Shown in pieces: positions 45,585 to 58,000 of a DNA stretch of 64,000 nucleotides (position 1 is its first letter; every line of letters starts with the position of its first letter). The translations under genes were made by a program, and so were the position numbers. Source of the DNA: Hyposmocoma kahamanoa (lineage: Eukaryota; Arthropoda; Insecta; Lepidoptera; Cosmopterigidae); assembly GCF_003589595.1 (NCBI RefSeq), contig NW_020653993.1:8647154-8711153 (forward strand), written 5' to 3'. The notes beneath the pieces are model-generated. The model did not search any database, was not told the DNA's origin, and worked only from the letters and a program-made list of their open reading frames with translations.

Positions 45585-48500
45585 ATGTACATAATATTTA
45601 AATTCGCCCGTAACTGTATACGACTGTGCAAACGGTTTAAAAGTACCACAGTAAACATAATTTTAAAAGAAAGTTTGCCTACAGCGGCATACCAACCAGA
45701 CGTAGTAGAAAAAGATAAATATGCAAACTGGGAAAAGAGGGGTTTGTTTAAACCGAGCAATAATGATAAACCCGTTTTTAGTATGGTTTTACCACCGCCC
45801 AACGTTACAGGAAGACTGCATTTAGGTTAGTAATAACATTCTTACATTTAAGATTTTTTATGAGAAATTTGTGTCTGCAGTAGTCTTATTTTACTTATAT
45901 CTTGTACTGTACCTTCACCAGGTACTGTATACATCAAACATTTGATATTAAAAAAATATTTAAATAAAGAACAATTATAATTATAGTCTATACATACAAA
46001 TAAAAGAAAGATCTTTATTTCTTTTATGGCTTATTATTATTCAGGTCATGCTTTGGCATGTACGGTCCAAGATGTGATAGCGCGCCACAAGAGAGCTGCA
46101 GGCTATAATGTTCTATGGGTGCCAGGTATGGACCATGCTGGTATAGCAACTCAGGTATGAACATTTGCAGATGTGTAATCAGTTGCTAGGAAATAAAAAG
46201 ACTTGCGTTTCCAGAATATTGGGATAAATATTGTTAGGAATAATAGCTGTTACTATTAATTCCTATACAATTATGGACGAGACCGGTCACATGCGAAGCA
46301 GTGCTTCTAAAAGAAATATCACAATTACTTTCCCATGTCGAGTGATCGGAATTGAAGGAGTTAACGTAAAATTCAAGTAACATAAATTCATTCACTTTGG
46401 AACTGATTATATTTGAATATGCGCATTATAATGAAATTAAAAATTATTGTCTCAAAAAATAATATTATAGTTGTGTTTTTATAGGTGTTCCTGCTCAACA
46501 AAACATTTTACACTAGTGCCTTGCATGCATATTTCGCTGTAGAAAGAAGTAACTGTTTTGTCTTTCACACAGCATTGTAACTAAGTGAGTGCTATCTCTG
46601 TCGCACAGTAGGAAAAGAAGATAAGACGAACAATAGAAACCGTTGCTGTTATCATATATTGGCAGTTCCTATTGTTTAACATCTTGATTTTTTCCTTTGA
46701 AAGAACAATTACTTTAGTAAGTTCATTATGTATAAACATTGTATTAATTTTAATATTTTAATCATCTAATTTTTTATGCATTGATTTGACAACATGAATG
46801 ACATTGGTATTTTGTTGATNNNNNNNNNNAAACGAAGTATTACAATTTTTAAGGAATGCAGACAGCAATACAATTAGGAAATGAAACTATTTTTCCGGAT
46901 TTAAATCGCGTATATTTGTTTTTTCAAACAAACAGTCAACCGTGACCATGGGACCTGTAAAGGGCCCGAAACGTCGGTTTGTTTGAAAAAACAAATATAC
47001 GCGATTTAAATCCGGAAAAATAGTTTCATTTCCTATGTGTAACAATCGCGAAAACCTAAGAGCAATACAATTACTTCAATATTAAAAAGTTTATGTAAGC
47101 CTTTAACTGAAATAATATTGTGCGTAAATAACAACATTGCTCTGTCTATTCGGCGTTGTTGTGGTGAATTGGGTAATGTTACGAGTGATGCTTAATTCTC
47201 CAAAGTGCACTACTTATTACAATTGTGTTACCACACATCAGTCTGGAGAATTAAGAATAGACGATTATTTCAAACAAAATAACTTAAATTGTTGACTGAA
47301 AATAAATATGTCCATTTACACTACCTGTTGCATAACTGTTTGCCTGAATAACATAATGGTCAGACCAATAAAGGTTGGGGACATTGGGGATTACATATAA
47401 ATTTAGGTGACAGTACATTAGTAGAAGCACGAGGACATATTTATCCTTTTGGTCCTACCAGTAGGAGCATAAGGACATATTGGAACTCGTGCTTCTACCA
47501 GTAGGAGCATAAGGACATATTTTTCCTCGTGCTTCTACCAGTAGGAGCATGAGGAAACGGCCAGGAGAACTATGTATAACAATAAAGCGTGAAACATACG
47601 TGGTATATATGGTGCGAGTCGGGCGCGTGTCGGATCGGGACCGCGACGAATCAAATTCCGTGTATTTATTTATATGGACGACAACAAACATGTATGGAAT
47701 GCTGCATAGCAAGCAATTTACCAACAAGCACATACCTGGAGTATTCCTTATAGTAGCATTTAACATTATTAACTATGATGATGACAGCGTAACAAAACGG
47801 TACTGTCTATTTTTCAGGGTGTTGTAGAAAAATATCTGAATAGAATTCGCAATGTGGACCGTCATCGACTGGGCCGGGAACTATTTATTGACGAAGTCTG
47901 GAAATGGAAGGAAGAACACGGCAACGCAATTGGAGATCAACTACGTAAACTTGGTTGCTCCCTTGATTGGTCCAGAGAAGTGTTCACTATGAACGCAGAC
48001 CACACTTATGCAGTAAACATGGCTTTCCAAAGGTTGTTTGATAGAAATTTAATTTATCGAAAGAAAGCTCTAATTAACTGGTGTAGGGCTCTTAATTCAA
48101 CTATCTCCGATATTGAACTAGATTTGTTGAAAATAGATGGGCCTACGCATCTAAATATACCTGGATATGAAAAACCTGTGTTGTTTGGGCAGTTATACAG
48201 TTTTGTTTACAAGATATTTGGGTCGTCAGATGAGATTGTGGTGGCAACCACGCAACCAGAGACTATGTTAGGGGATTCAGCAGTCGCTTTCCATCCTGAT
48301 GATAACAGGTAAGTAAATGGTGTAATATTAAGACATAGCATAACACAGGTGATCATATTTCTGCTGTTGAATTTGGGCATGATTCAGTCATCAATAAATT
48401 TTCACCTTTTGCAGGTACAAGAGTCTTGCTGGTAAAAGAGTTATCAATCCACTCACAGGTCGTTCAATGCCAATAATTTTTAACGATTTTGTTGATATGC

Positions 48501-50596
48501 ATTTCGGCTCTGGTGCCGTTAAAATCACTCCAGCTCATAGCAAAGTCGACTTCGATATCGCCAACGAACATAACTTGGAGTATAAACAGGTTATTGGTGA
48601 AGACGGCAAGATGCAAAATTCAGGCAGTTACGACGGTCTGATGCGATACGATTGCAGAGAAAAAGTAGTCCAAAAACTAAATAACGATGGATTATTTGTA
48701 GGTGTCCTTCCACATAGTATGTGTTTGCCGATTTGCAGTCGAACAGGGGACGTAGTAGACTTCTTGCCCAAAGAACAGTGGTTCATATCATGTACCGACA
48801 TGAACGAAAGAGCAGCTGAAATGGTCAAAAGTGGCCAGCTCAAAATAGAACCGGAGAGATTTGTCGATAACTGGCTACAATGGTGTGCGGATGACAGAGA
48901 TTGGTGTATTTCACGACAACTTTGGTGGGGTCATCAAGTGCCTGCGTACAGATGTTCTACGGTTGATAAAGAGGTGATCTGGGTAGCTGCACAAGATGCG
49001 AACGAAGCGCGAAAACGTGCATCTGTATACTTGAGGACGTATCCAGATTCAATCCTAGCTGAAAGAGATCGGGACGTGTTAGACACTTGGTTCTCTTCTG
49101 CCATTTATCCTTTCGCGGCTTTGGGTTGGCCCCAGCATCACTACAGCAAAGACTACCACGATTTCTACCCATTAAATTTAATGGTGACCGGACATGATAT
49201 CCTAGGCTTCTGGGTTCACAGAATGGTCATGCTGGGCTTAGAATTAACGGAACGACTGCCATTCCCAAAAGTGCTGCTGCATGGTATTATTTGCGATAAT
49301 AAGGGAGCTAAAATGTCCAAAAGCAAAGGGAACGTGATTGATCCAATCGACATCATCAATGGTATATCTTTGGAAGATCTCAGGCAAAAAACTATTGATA
49401 ATAAAAACAAAGGTCTTTTGAATCAAGAAGAATTCGATAAAGCAATATCATATCAAAGATATAATTTCATGGCTACTGAAGGCATACCTCGATGTGGAGC
49501 AGATGCGCTACGGTTCACATTACTTTCCCACGATATAAAATCTAACTTCGTCAACTTTGATATCAACATGTGCCACGCAAATAAGTTGTTCTGCAACAAA
49601 ATTTGGCAAAGCGTTAAATATCTGCAACTGAACTTTGACAAACTGAATAAACCGCACGATGTGGTTTGTTTAGACGATCTCACATGTTTTGACAAATGGA
49701 TACTTAGCAGATTGCAAAATATGGTTGCGATTGTCAATAAGACTACAGCTGATGCCGATTTCCATTTGACAACAAAAGCGTTAAGGACCTTTCTGTACAA
49801 TGAAATGTGTGACATATATTTGGAAGCAACTAAGCCTGGTTTTCAAGGATATAAAAAGACAGTTGCATTTGCCCATGCCCATACATTGTCTGCAGTGTTA
49901 AACACAGGGCTTCGATGTCTTCATCCATTTATGGTTTATCTGACACAGGAAATAATCCCAAAAATTCCTTCTTTTCAAGATAATATTATTTACAATTTCA
50001 CAGATTTAGACAAACCAGTTTTTGATTGGCCTTTGCACAGTGACTTTCAAAGTTGGGATCATCCAAATGTGGAAAAGAAAATTGGAAAGATCCTGAACAC
50101 TGCATCTTTGGTTAGAGAATTGAAAGGTTTATGTGGTATATCTAATCGGTTGCGACCTTTAGTTTGCGTAAGAACAGCTGATGTCGATTTGAAAGATGAT
50201 CTTGAAAATTTTAAACCAGTAATTCTTGGTTTAACGAAATGCAAAGATCTTCAGTTTGAGGATGCAGAAACGGCACGAAAAAGATTCATAAAAGGTTTCA
50301 TAGATTTCGATACATTAGTTGGTGTGGAAATATTGAGTGACGACGTAGAAAAAACATTATCGATGGCGAAACGAAAACTGACGCTGAAAATTGAGAAACT
50401 AGAAAAGGCTTTAACGAAGTTGGAAACAAAAATTAATAATTCAAATTACGTTAACACTGTATCAGAAAGTATGCGTATTAAAGAGAAACAAATTTTATTA
50501 CACAAAAAAGAGGAGCTAAAAAGAATGCAGACTGATTTAGGAAGGTTATCTTTTGAAAATATTGGCATAAACAAGAATAACTTAGAAATTAAGTGA
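45585..50596 (+). CDS. ValRS-m: Valyl-tRNA synthetase, probably mitochondrial, complete in four exons
   Basis: The exons 45585-45825, 46045-46154, 47818-48308 and 48415-50596 join in phase to 1007 aa. The enzyme charges tRNA-Val with valine using ATP and edits misactivated threonine. Visible features are NWEKRGLF, then [15 protein letters not shown], where HLGH (residues 79-82) is the class I HIGH signature split by intron 1. Then come [15 protein letters not shown], the CP1 editing region ([40 protein letters not shown]), [36 protein letters not shown], and [14 protein letters not shown] with KMSKS at residues 580-584. The anticodon-binding helical domain follows, then a C-terminal coiled-coil arm of about 65 residues. 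The N-terminus ([20 protein letters not shown]) is basic and amphipathic, as in a mitochondrial presequence, and the short N-terminus fits ValRS-m better than the cytosolic enzyme. Intron 2 holds the assembly gap and a mini-Penelope element. Confidence 0.93.
46820..46829. other. Assembly gap of ten N
   Basis: Ten undetermined bases in ValRS intron 2, flanked by TTTTGTTGAT and AAACGAAGTA. The true gap length is unknown. Confidence 0.99.
46876..47060 (+). mobile_element. 185-bp hairpin element derived from Penelope, 12-bp target duplication
   Basis: AGCAATACAATT flanks it at 46864-46875 and 47061-47072. The left arm starts AGGAAATGAAACTATTTTTC and runs to TTTTTTCAAACAAAC. The right arm is its inverse (GTTTGTTTGAAAAAAC ... 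GTTTCATTTCCT), about 57 bp with near-perfect pairing. The loop keeps AGTCAACCGTGACCATGGGA and CCTGTAAAGGGCCCGAAACG. It extends on the right to the outer family terminus (TAACAATCGCGAAAACCTAA). Confidence 0.88.
47440..47555 (+). repeat. Short minisatellite in ValRS intron 2
   Basis: CTACCAGTAGGAGCATAAGG and CTCGTGCTTCTACCAGTAGG repeat three times with a period of about 40-60 bp. It is followed by a patch (GTCGGGCGCGTGTCGG, AATCAAATTCCGTGTATTTA) shared with about 29215-29340 in seipin introns. Confidence 0.65.
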
Positions 50597-51425
50597 TAAT
50601 GTTGGATATTTTAAATTATTTGGTTCATTTAGTCGAACGTATGACGTAAAAATATTATTGTTGGGTTGAGAAATAAGACTAATATTTAAAACAATTATTT
50701 TATTTTAACTTATTGTAAAACTCTGTAATTGACTAACAATTAGGGCCTTGAATGTAAAACTATTTTTGAAAACAGCTACAGTATAATGAAGGCCTCCATA
50801 GACTGAAACAACAGTACTAGACTTGAACCGGAGCGGCAGCGGCAGTTTTGACCATATCCATACATTGTCAGCTGTGTTAAACACATCGACAAAAACGCGT
50901 TTCTAGTATGCAAGTAACTTGCTTAAGTAATTAACAATTATTTTTAACGAAAGTTAATATCATCATTTTACAAATCTAAACAAATTATAATTAGTTGGAA
51001 CATAATAGCACAGGTGTCAGGCCTTCCACTATGCAAGTAGCTAAGAAGTAACACAATAATGAGATGGAACATAATAGCACAGGGCTCATAAGATAGGTGT
51101 CAGGCCTTCCACTATGCAACTAGCTAAGGAGTAACACAATAATGGCAAGTGTGCCTATGGTGTCTTTTTTGAAGATAGATAAAGATAAATGACAGTGTAT
51201 TGCGCAAGTGTTGCCCACTTATAAGCAGCTGCAGCTTTCGAAATCGGTCTACTTTCCCGATCGGTCCACTTGTCCAAAAAAAATCCGTTTTACAAATTTT
51301 CAAAGGCAATTTGTAATAATAAATAATGCGTAATTGCAGATTGCCATGGAGTACATACATTTTTTATATTTTTGATAATGATGGCCAGTTTAGAAAAAAC
51401 AAAATGAAGTAGACAGTTGGTTTTT
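50597..51425. other. Intergenic downstream of ValRS, with a gene echo and a tandem repeat
   Basis: At 50848-50890 a stretch (CCATACATTGTCAGCTGTGT then TAAACACA) resembles ValRS exon 4 near 49876-49910. At 51000-51145 a unit of about 67 bp (AACATAATAGCACAG ... CCTTCCACTATGCAA ... AGTAACACAATAATG) occurs twice. Confidence 0.55.
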
Positions 51426-52205
51426 AACCGCCTTAAAAAAAAGGAGGAAGTTCTCAATTAGACTGTATTTTTCTGTATATAATTATGTTACGCGGTAACT
51501 CCGGTTAGTGAACCAATTTTAACGACTCTTTTTTGTTGGAAAGAGGGTACCTCAGTAGTCCCATTTAAATTTGGATAAAATATTCCACCTCTAAGGGTGG
51601 CAAACTAGGGGGTGAATCCGGTTTCGCGCACTTTCCGGTAACCGATTTGAAACTTTTGAGGTCGGTTTTTAGTACTCTGTACTGAGATTTTCTGAGTAGG
51701 CGCATCATTAAAGTAGACCTATAGGGAAAGTAGACTGATCGGGAAAGTAGACTAAATGAGAAACTAGACCAAACAGGAAAGTAGACGAAATGGGAAATAG
51801 ATAAATCGGGAAAAACAAGTGGACCGATCGGGAAAGTAGACCAATTGTACCGAAGGGAACTACACGACTATTTAAAATTTTATGAGTAGCTTAGTTAGTA
51901 CTTTAGTAGCAGTAGAGCTCCTTGCGGAAGAGTTCGTCCAGGGAAGTACTGTCACCTTACCTGTTTCTACCGCCAAACAGTAATGTCAGCATTACTGTGT
52001 ACCGGTTTTGAAGGGTAAGGGTGCTGGTGAAATTACAGGCACATGAGACTAGTCAAATTGTCTCAGGTTGACGGGCGCAGTGGCAGTGCCCCTCAGAATT
52101 TTGCGATTTTAAGCTCTGAGTGGCACTGCAACTGTTATGGACAGGCGTGTAGCTGATGGTAATCAGGTGCACGACTTGTTCGTCCCGTCACTTGATATTA
52201 TCAAA
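51426..52205 (+). repeat. Repeat C, an 18-bp minisatellite and repeat B in series
   Basis: Repeat C covers about 51426-51690. From about 51705 to 51855 a degenerate unit close to GATCGGGAAAGTAGACTA repeats about seven to eight times. A full repeat B copy runs 51905-52205. Confidence 0.65.
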
Positions 52206-54990
52206 AAATATATGAAAACGGGCAACCCTGCATATTTAATCTTACTCCGTCTTCAAAAAACAAAGACTTAAACTCATCGACTGTACGTATTGTAAGTCAA
52301 TGCTTATACTCCATAAAATCGACTTAAATGCTAGTGTGACGTCACACTTATATGCAAGTATTTGAATAATAGAAACGCGAAGTAAAATGTAGGATCAATA
52401 TGCATATAAAGTCCATGGATTAACATCTTCACAATAACACTTAAAGAAATTCGTAAACTAAATACACTCTTGACAAGTATCTAACATTTTTGACAAACAA
52501 TATTTCTTTACAATTTACACATTAAAAACACTCATTAGACTCTAGGAATTCACTACAACATCTTATATTTTAACCACAAAATACGTAATTAAATTTTCAA
52601 ATTTTTTTAAATTTTAGCCTTCCAGCGCTAGTAAATACAATCAAATTTTCTCAAATTATCCGTTTAAAACATATCTATTAATTATCTGTTAAAAGTTAAC
52701 GATAGAAACATAGGCGACACTGAGTCGGAATGATCGAATAACATGAGCCCGACTTGCGGGCTAAACCTGTTCGACAGTTTGTCGTATTGACAATACAGCT
52801 GTTTTATGCCAAGTGCGACTGTTATATTTATAATTCATACAGGTAGTCACGTGTCGCCGCGACAGGTCTGTGTCAAAACCGCCAGTGTTGCTAGTCTCAC
52901 AATAAAATTGGGTTTCAGCATTTCAGTAATACACATTTCTACCGTGTAATGGCATCAGTGTTGCCATTACACGGCAGAAATGTTTATTACCCACAAATAT
53001 AAACTGGTACCACGGGTAGGTTATTTGAAACTTAATTTTGACATTGGTAGGCATATACATCCAATAGCAACACTTGCTCTGAAGCTTATCATTACCCATT
53101 AATCACACTCATATCGTTTAGGATAGGTAATAAAAATATTTATATTGACAAAGAATCGAGAAAAAACAGGGAATAAGTAATCCCTTGGCTGTCTACTCAT
53201 TAACGCGGAAGGTATGACGCACGTACTGTTTACACAAATTAACCAAGCAGAAAGCTTTATAAATCCAATGCGTAGTCACACAAGATGCAATCCGACTGCA
53301 ATTGAAAATGTGCAGTTGTATCGCACCACTATTAGGCTCCAGATTGCTCAAATTTTGAATTACCGTTTTTATATCGGGCGGGTGTACTCATAGAAGCTGC
53401 AACCATAGTTAAACTAAGGAAAACACAGACATTTTGCCAACTTACTTACTTTAAATTGGCTGGTGCACAAAAGATAAATGCAGATGTAATAAACATTTTG
53501 ACCAAAATAGATTAACATTTGATTATTATTTTGGTCCATTAACTCTCATTATTCTCCAGAATGCGCCCCGGCAAATAAAAATCTCCATGTCTGCACATAT
53601 TGAACGGTTACTATAAATAAAAAATTGTTTCTATAAATAACCCAAGACCTGAAACACCTGTTTTGAGAAAAGAACTACTTCATGTAAAACATCATTATTA
53701 ATAATTAAAACTTTGAAGCTTTTCCGGTGAACATCCGAGTTAATCAGAAGACAGCACCAATTTGTACTTTGGAGACAAGACTACATATTGATATGAATTA
53801 TTTATAACAATTAACTCCTAAGTAAAATTGTGCGTTAAAAAGGCACACTTATTTAATTTTTTACTTCGCCTTCGTCGTGGTTAAAGTTGACAGGATACTT
53901 CAGGGTTTCTTGCAAAAAATTGTGCCAAACGCTTCGCCTATATTTATTTAGTATAAAATATATGGTTGGCGTTCCATTCGGTCGTTGACACAATATTATT
54001 AAAGAACAAACCACAAACGTGTGTCACTGGCATAGACTTAGTACTTGGTGCAACGGGCTGGTATCCGCAACTCGACGACAAAGCGCCTATTTTGCGTGTA
54101 TATAGGGTACCTATATACTAAATCTATGGTCGCTGGCATACTTACATACCAGTTGCAGGCAATTGTAAGTTAACTAGCATATTTATACAAGTAAAAGGCA
54201 TGCCAGTAAAATGGCGTGTTAGATATCAGTGGAAGCGTGAATCTTCGAAACTTAGCACACGGCCAGCTTGTCTGTGCAAAGTCAAGAGCACGTCAAGCTT
54301 TACGCTTAAGACTTAAATCCAACTCTATGCCGCTTACGATAAGAACGGTCCAAAGTGTCAACCTTGGCGTGCTCTTGACTGTACTCATGATTAACAATAA
54401 TCACTTTTAAATGTGTAGATATTTTTAATTAGTTCCGTTCAAGAATTTTATTGACTACAAAATTCCGCGTGTCTTGCCTTGCCTCTGAAATCAGCCATAA
54501 GCTTTTTACTGTAGATCAACCTATACTGTAATCAAATGCTGAGAATAATCACTGTACTCGACAAGGGAATTCTATTCTATTTTTAAAAAGGATGGCTTCT
54601 CTTTTAAACAAGGGAATTCAAGGCCAAAAATGTAAACAAACAACTGCCAATGTCAAAATGACATCTGCTAGATTAACAATTTTTTCATGTTAATGTGTTT
54701 GATAAAAATAACGTTTTGATAATATTTTATTTGGACATGTAAGTAATTTAGCACTTTTTAATGTCATTTTAGACGTTTTTACAATAGCATAATTCTTACA
54801 TATTTTTTGTAACGGCAACACTTTTGTGTTATCTCTGATTCCGCCGCCAAGTACAGACTGACATAGCATTCAAATTAAGTTTAATATTAATTAACTAGCT
54901 TAGTCTGATCTCAGAGTCAATTGAAACAGATCATTACGAGAATACCCTAAATAAACATAACACTTATATAATAAGCTTTAAGTGAATATA
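52206..54990. other. Intergenic, hairpin and small inverted pairs only
   Basis: An inverted hairpin at 52926-52990 has 29-bp arms with two mismatches. An inverted pair AAGTCAAGAGCACG / CGTGCTCTTGACTG bounds about 54280-54385. Near 54045-54100 is the TTGCAGGTG-free repeat shared with 43715 (GGTGCAACGGGCTGGTATCC). No exon is supported. Confidence 0.5.
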
Positions 54991-54995
54991 TAGAA

Positions 54996-55001
54996 TTTAT
55001 T
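54996..55001 (-). terminator. Polyadenylation signal of the zinc-finger gene
   Basis: AATAAA on the minus strand, about 70 nt past the TGA at 55070-55068 and about 52 nt past the alternative TAA at 55055-55053. It supports the last exon. Confidence 0.55.
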
Positions 55002-55052
55002 ACGTTTTGTCTTTTAAACTTCTTAGCAATATTGAACCTTCTGGCAACAGCA

Positions 55053-58000
55053 TTAGTGAATAACTATCATTTCTTTGGTACTTTCCTCACTTTGGCAGGC
55101 TTCGGCTTGATTGCGACTTTTCTCTTTCCGGGTAAAACGCGTTTTATAATTAAATCTGGAATATATAACAAAAATTGAATTTAATTTAATAAACAAATAA
55201 GTCTTTGGCGATTATGGTTTATTTCCACAGACATATATCTAAATAGACGCCGCAAGTGTACCTACTTCGCGTGCCCAATGTATGTAAACTATAAACGCTT
55301 AGTTGCCGCTGCTACGCTTCAGACTGCGTCCGGTCGTTATCGTAGTTAAACATCTATCGAAAACATGAAAAATGCCTAATTGTGCCATTAGAAACTGCAA
55401 AAACACAATAACTATGAATAGATGTATAAACAGGAACATTTACTTCCACAGTTAAGTCATTTTGTAATTAAAATATGCAGTTTATTTTAAAATCAATTAT
55501 TTTCATTTTGAATGAATTTGGAGAAAACAAATATTATGTCGTAAGTGTAAATAAATAAACGAGTGTTTGCATGCGGCGATTCGTGATACATTTTTTTTGA
55601 TACGGCTTTTACTTGGTGCGGTACACTTGTGAGGCTTCTTTAGTAGGCCATGAATATCAAACAAGCGATACTTTTGTATAATGCATTCAGGTTCGTGCTA
55701 CAGCCGCTTCGTCATGTTTTAAGTCAAATTTTAAGATTACTGATGTTGTCCCCACTCCCAATAAAATATGAAATAAACACAGGCATTTATTTATTAAAAT
55801 AAATATAAATATTTTTTTTAGTAAAATAAATAAATCTTGTCTCCGATGTGGAATTTCCTGGGTTTAATTCCTACCGCGGTCTGCACCATGCGTATTTATG
55901 TGTCAAACTATCATGCATGCAGCAATGGAATGAAGGAAAACCTGCATTTCGGAGAAGTATCACAAAATTCTTAGAATAAATGTAAAGTCAACCCTCAACA
56001 CTTTGGGACCCGTACCCACCAGTGAAACTTATGTCGCTTGACTATTACGATAAATATACTCCGAATCGAGAAAAGTGGAGATGTGTCTAGAGCCGTGTAT
56101 TCCGAATCTAAGGGTCGTATTCTAGAACTCTATTCAATGCTCAAGTCAGGATTGCACTGGCAACACAAGCACTGGAAATACGACCCTAATGGCAGGGCTC
56201 GAGTATGATTTCGAGTGCTTTAAACCATACTCAAATCCTGACTTGAGCATTGAGTAGAGTTCTAGAATACGACCCTCAATCTGTTAATTTTAATCTGAAC
56301 TTCGATAAATAAGAAGAAATACTATTGCTTCTTTTTACACCTCTTCTCCCTGATTTGTTAGTTGAACTAATTTAATTTAGCATGATATATAATACACTTA
56401 CCACTATTTAATCTTGCGTCTAACTTTATTTTTGTACTGTAAACAACAAAGAAATTTAAATTTATTATTTTGTATTTATTACACATGATGTATTTATTAC
56501 ACATGAGAGATTTGAATACGAGATTGGATAACCAAGCTAAAAAGGAGCTGGGCATGACATGTTGCGTGCGTGGTACTGATTAGACGGAATATATAGAACC
56601 AGTAGTAGCAGTACCACTCCTTGCGAAAGAGTTCGTCCAGGGAAGTCTTTACCTATTTCTGCTGCCAAACAATAATGTGAGCATTACTGCTTTACAGTAT
56701 TGAAGGGTAAGGGTGCTGGTGGAATTACAGGCACATGAGACTTGTCAACTTATATCTCAGGGTGACAGGCGCAGTGGCAGTGCTGGCAATCTTTGCAATT
56801 TAAAGCTCTGAGTGGCACTGTAACTGCTGTGGTCATGCATGTCGCTTAGCTTATTCGTCTGTCATATGGTTAAACAAAAAAAAAGAAAGCAACAAAGGAA
56901 TGTTGTCCAAAAAATGGTTATAGAAACCTGAATAATCTATATAAACTTCATTACTTTTTTCCTTCAGATTTTTCGTGTTATGTTAGTATAAAAAATACGT
57001 GGGCGTTATCTTTCTTAAGTGGGCAGTGAGCCAAAAAGTTTAGGAACCTATGTGCTAGGCTTATACTTATAAAAATTAAAAAATTTTAATATAGCCAAAG
57101 GATGATGTAATTGCTTTTTTCCTTCTCCACCGCTCGAATTGTGCATGTGCCAAATTTGCGTTTATTTTCACTGTTAACATTTTTCTGTTATGTATTTGTT
57201 TGTATTATCGAATAAATTAATCGTTTTTATAAAAACCAAGTGATTACAACAAATCAAATCGTCAATGTGAAAGTGCAATCATTTACTTATCAATAATGTT
57301 TACAGCAGTGGATCAAATATCCGGCGGTCGGATATCCTGCTATCCCACCTAGGTGCCCGTCGTATATCCGGATATCCGGCTATCCGGCCTAGATGCCCGC
57401 CGGGTATTCGGTATTTGGCCAAATCACTATCCGTTTCATCTCTAGTACTTTGTACAACAAAAAAATTCATTTCATAAGTAATGTCATAAGTAATGCACAA
57501 AATATTCATAATTATAACAAAAAAACTACATACAATTCAGATTGATAAGCAATAAAGAAGATAAAGTAAGAATACTTACGTCTTTTGTCTTTCTATGTCA
57601 GCCTTATTCCTTCTGTTCAACTCCAGTATCTTCCTCTCTATAGGAGCTGAAACATTATAATTATAACAGTTTATATGAGTTCATTATGTTCTACATTTCT
57701 TTAAGCTTTCAAATATTATTCAAAGCTTGCATTTGTATAATCCATATTGTTAGTTGCAATTAATTTGAATTTTTTAGTACAAACTATTTAAACAAATTTT
57801 GGCCCTGTATAAAAAAACTATATGGCCCTGATAACACACACAGCAGTACTTTTGAACAACTACCAAAAGTAGATTACAATTTTGCTTTGATAAAAGATAT
57901 TGCATACTTCAATTTGAAATAATCTTGTTTATAGAAAGATCTACCTCATTTACTGGTAGATGACAAGTTGCTTTTTCAGACTCTGAAATGGTGGATACAT

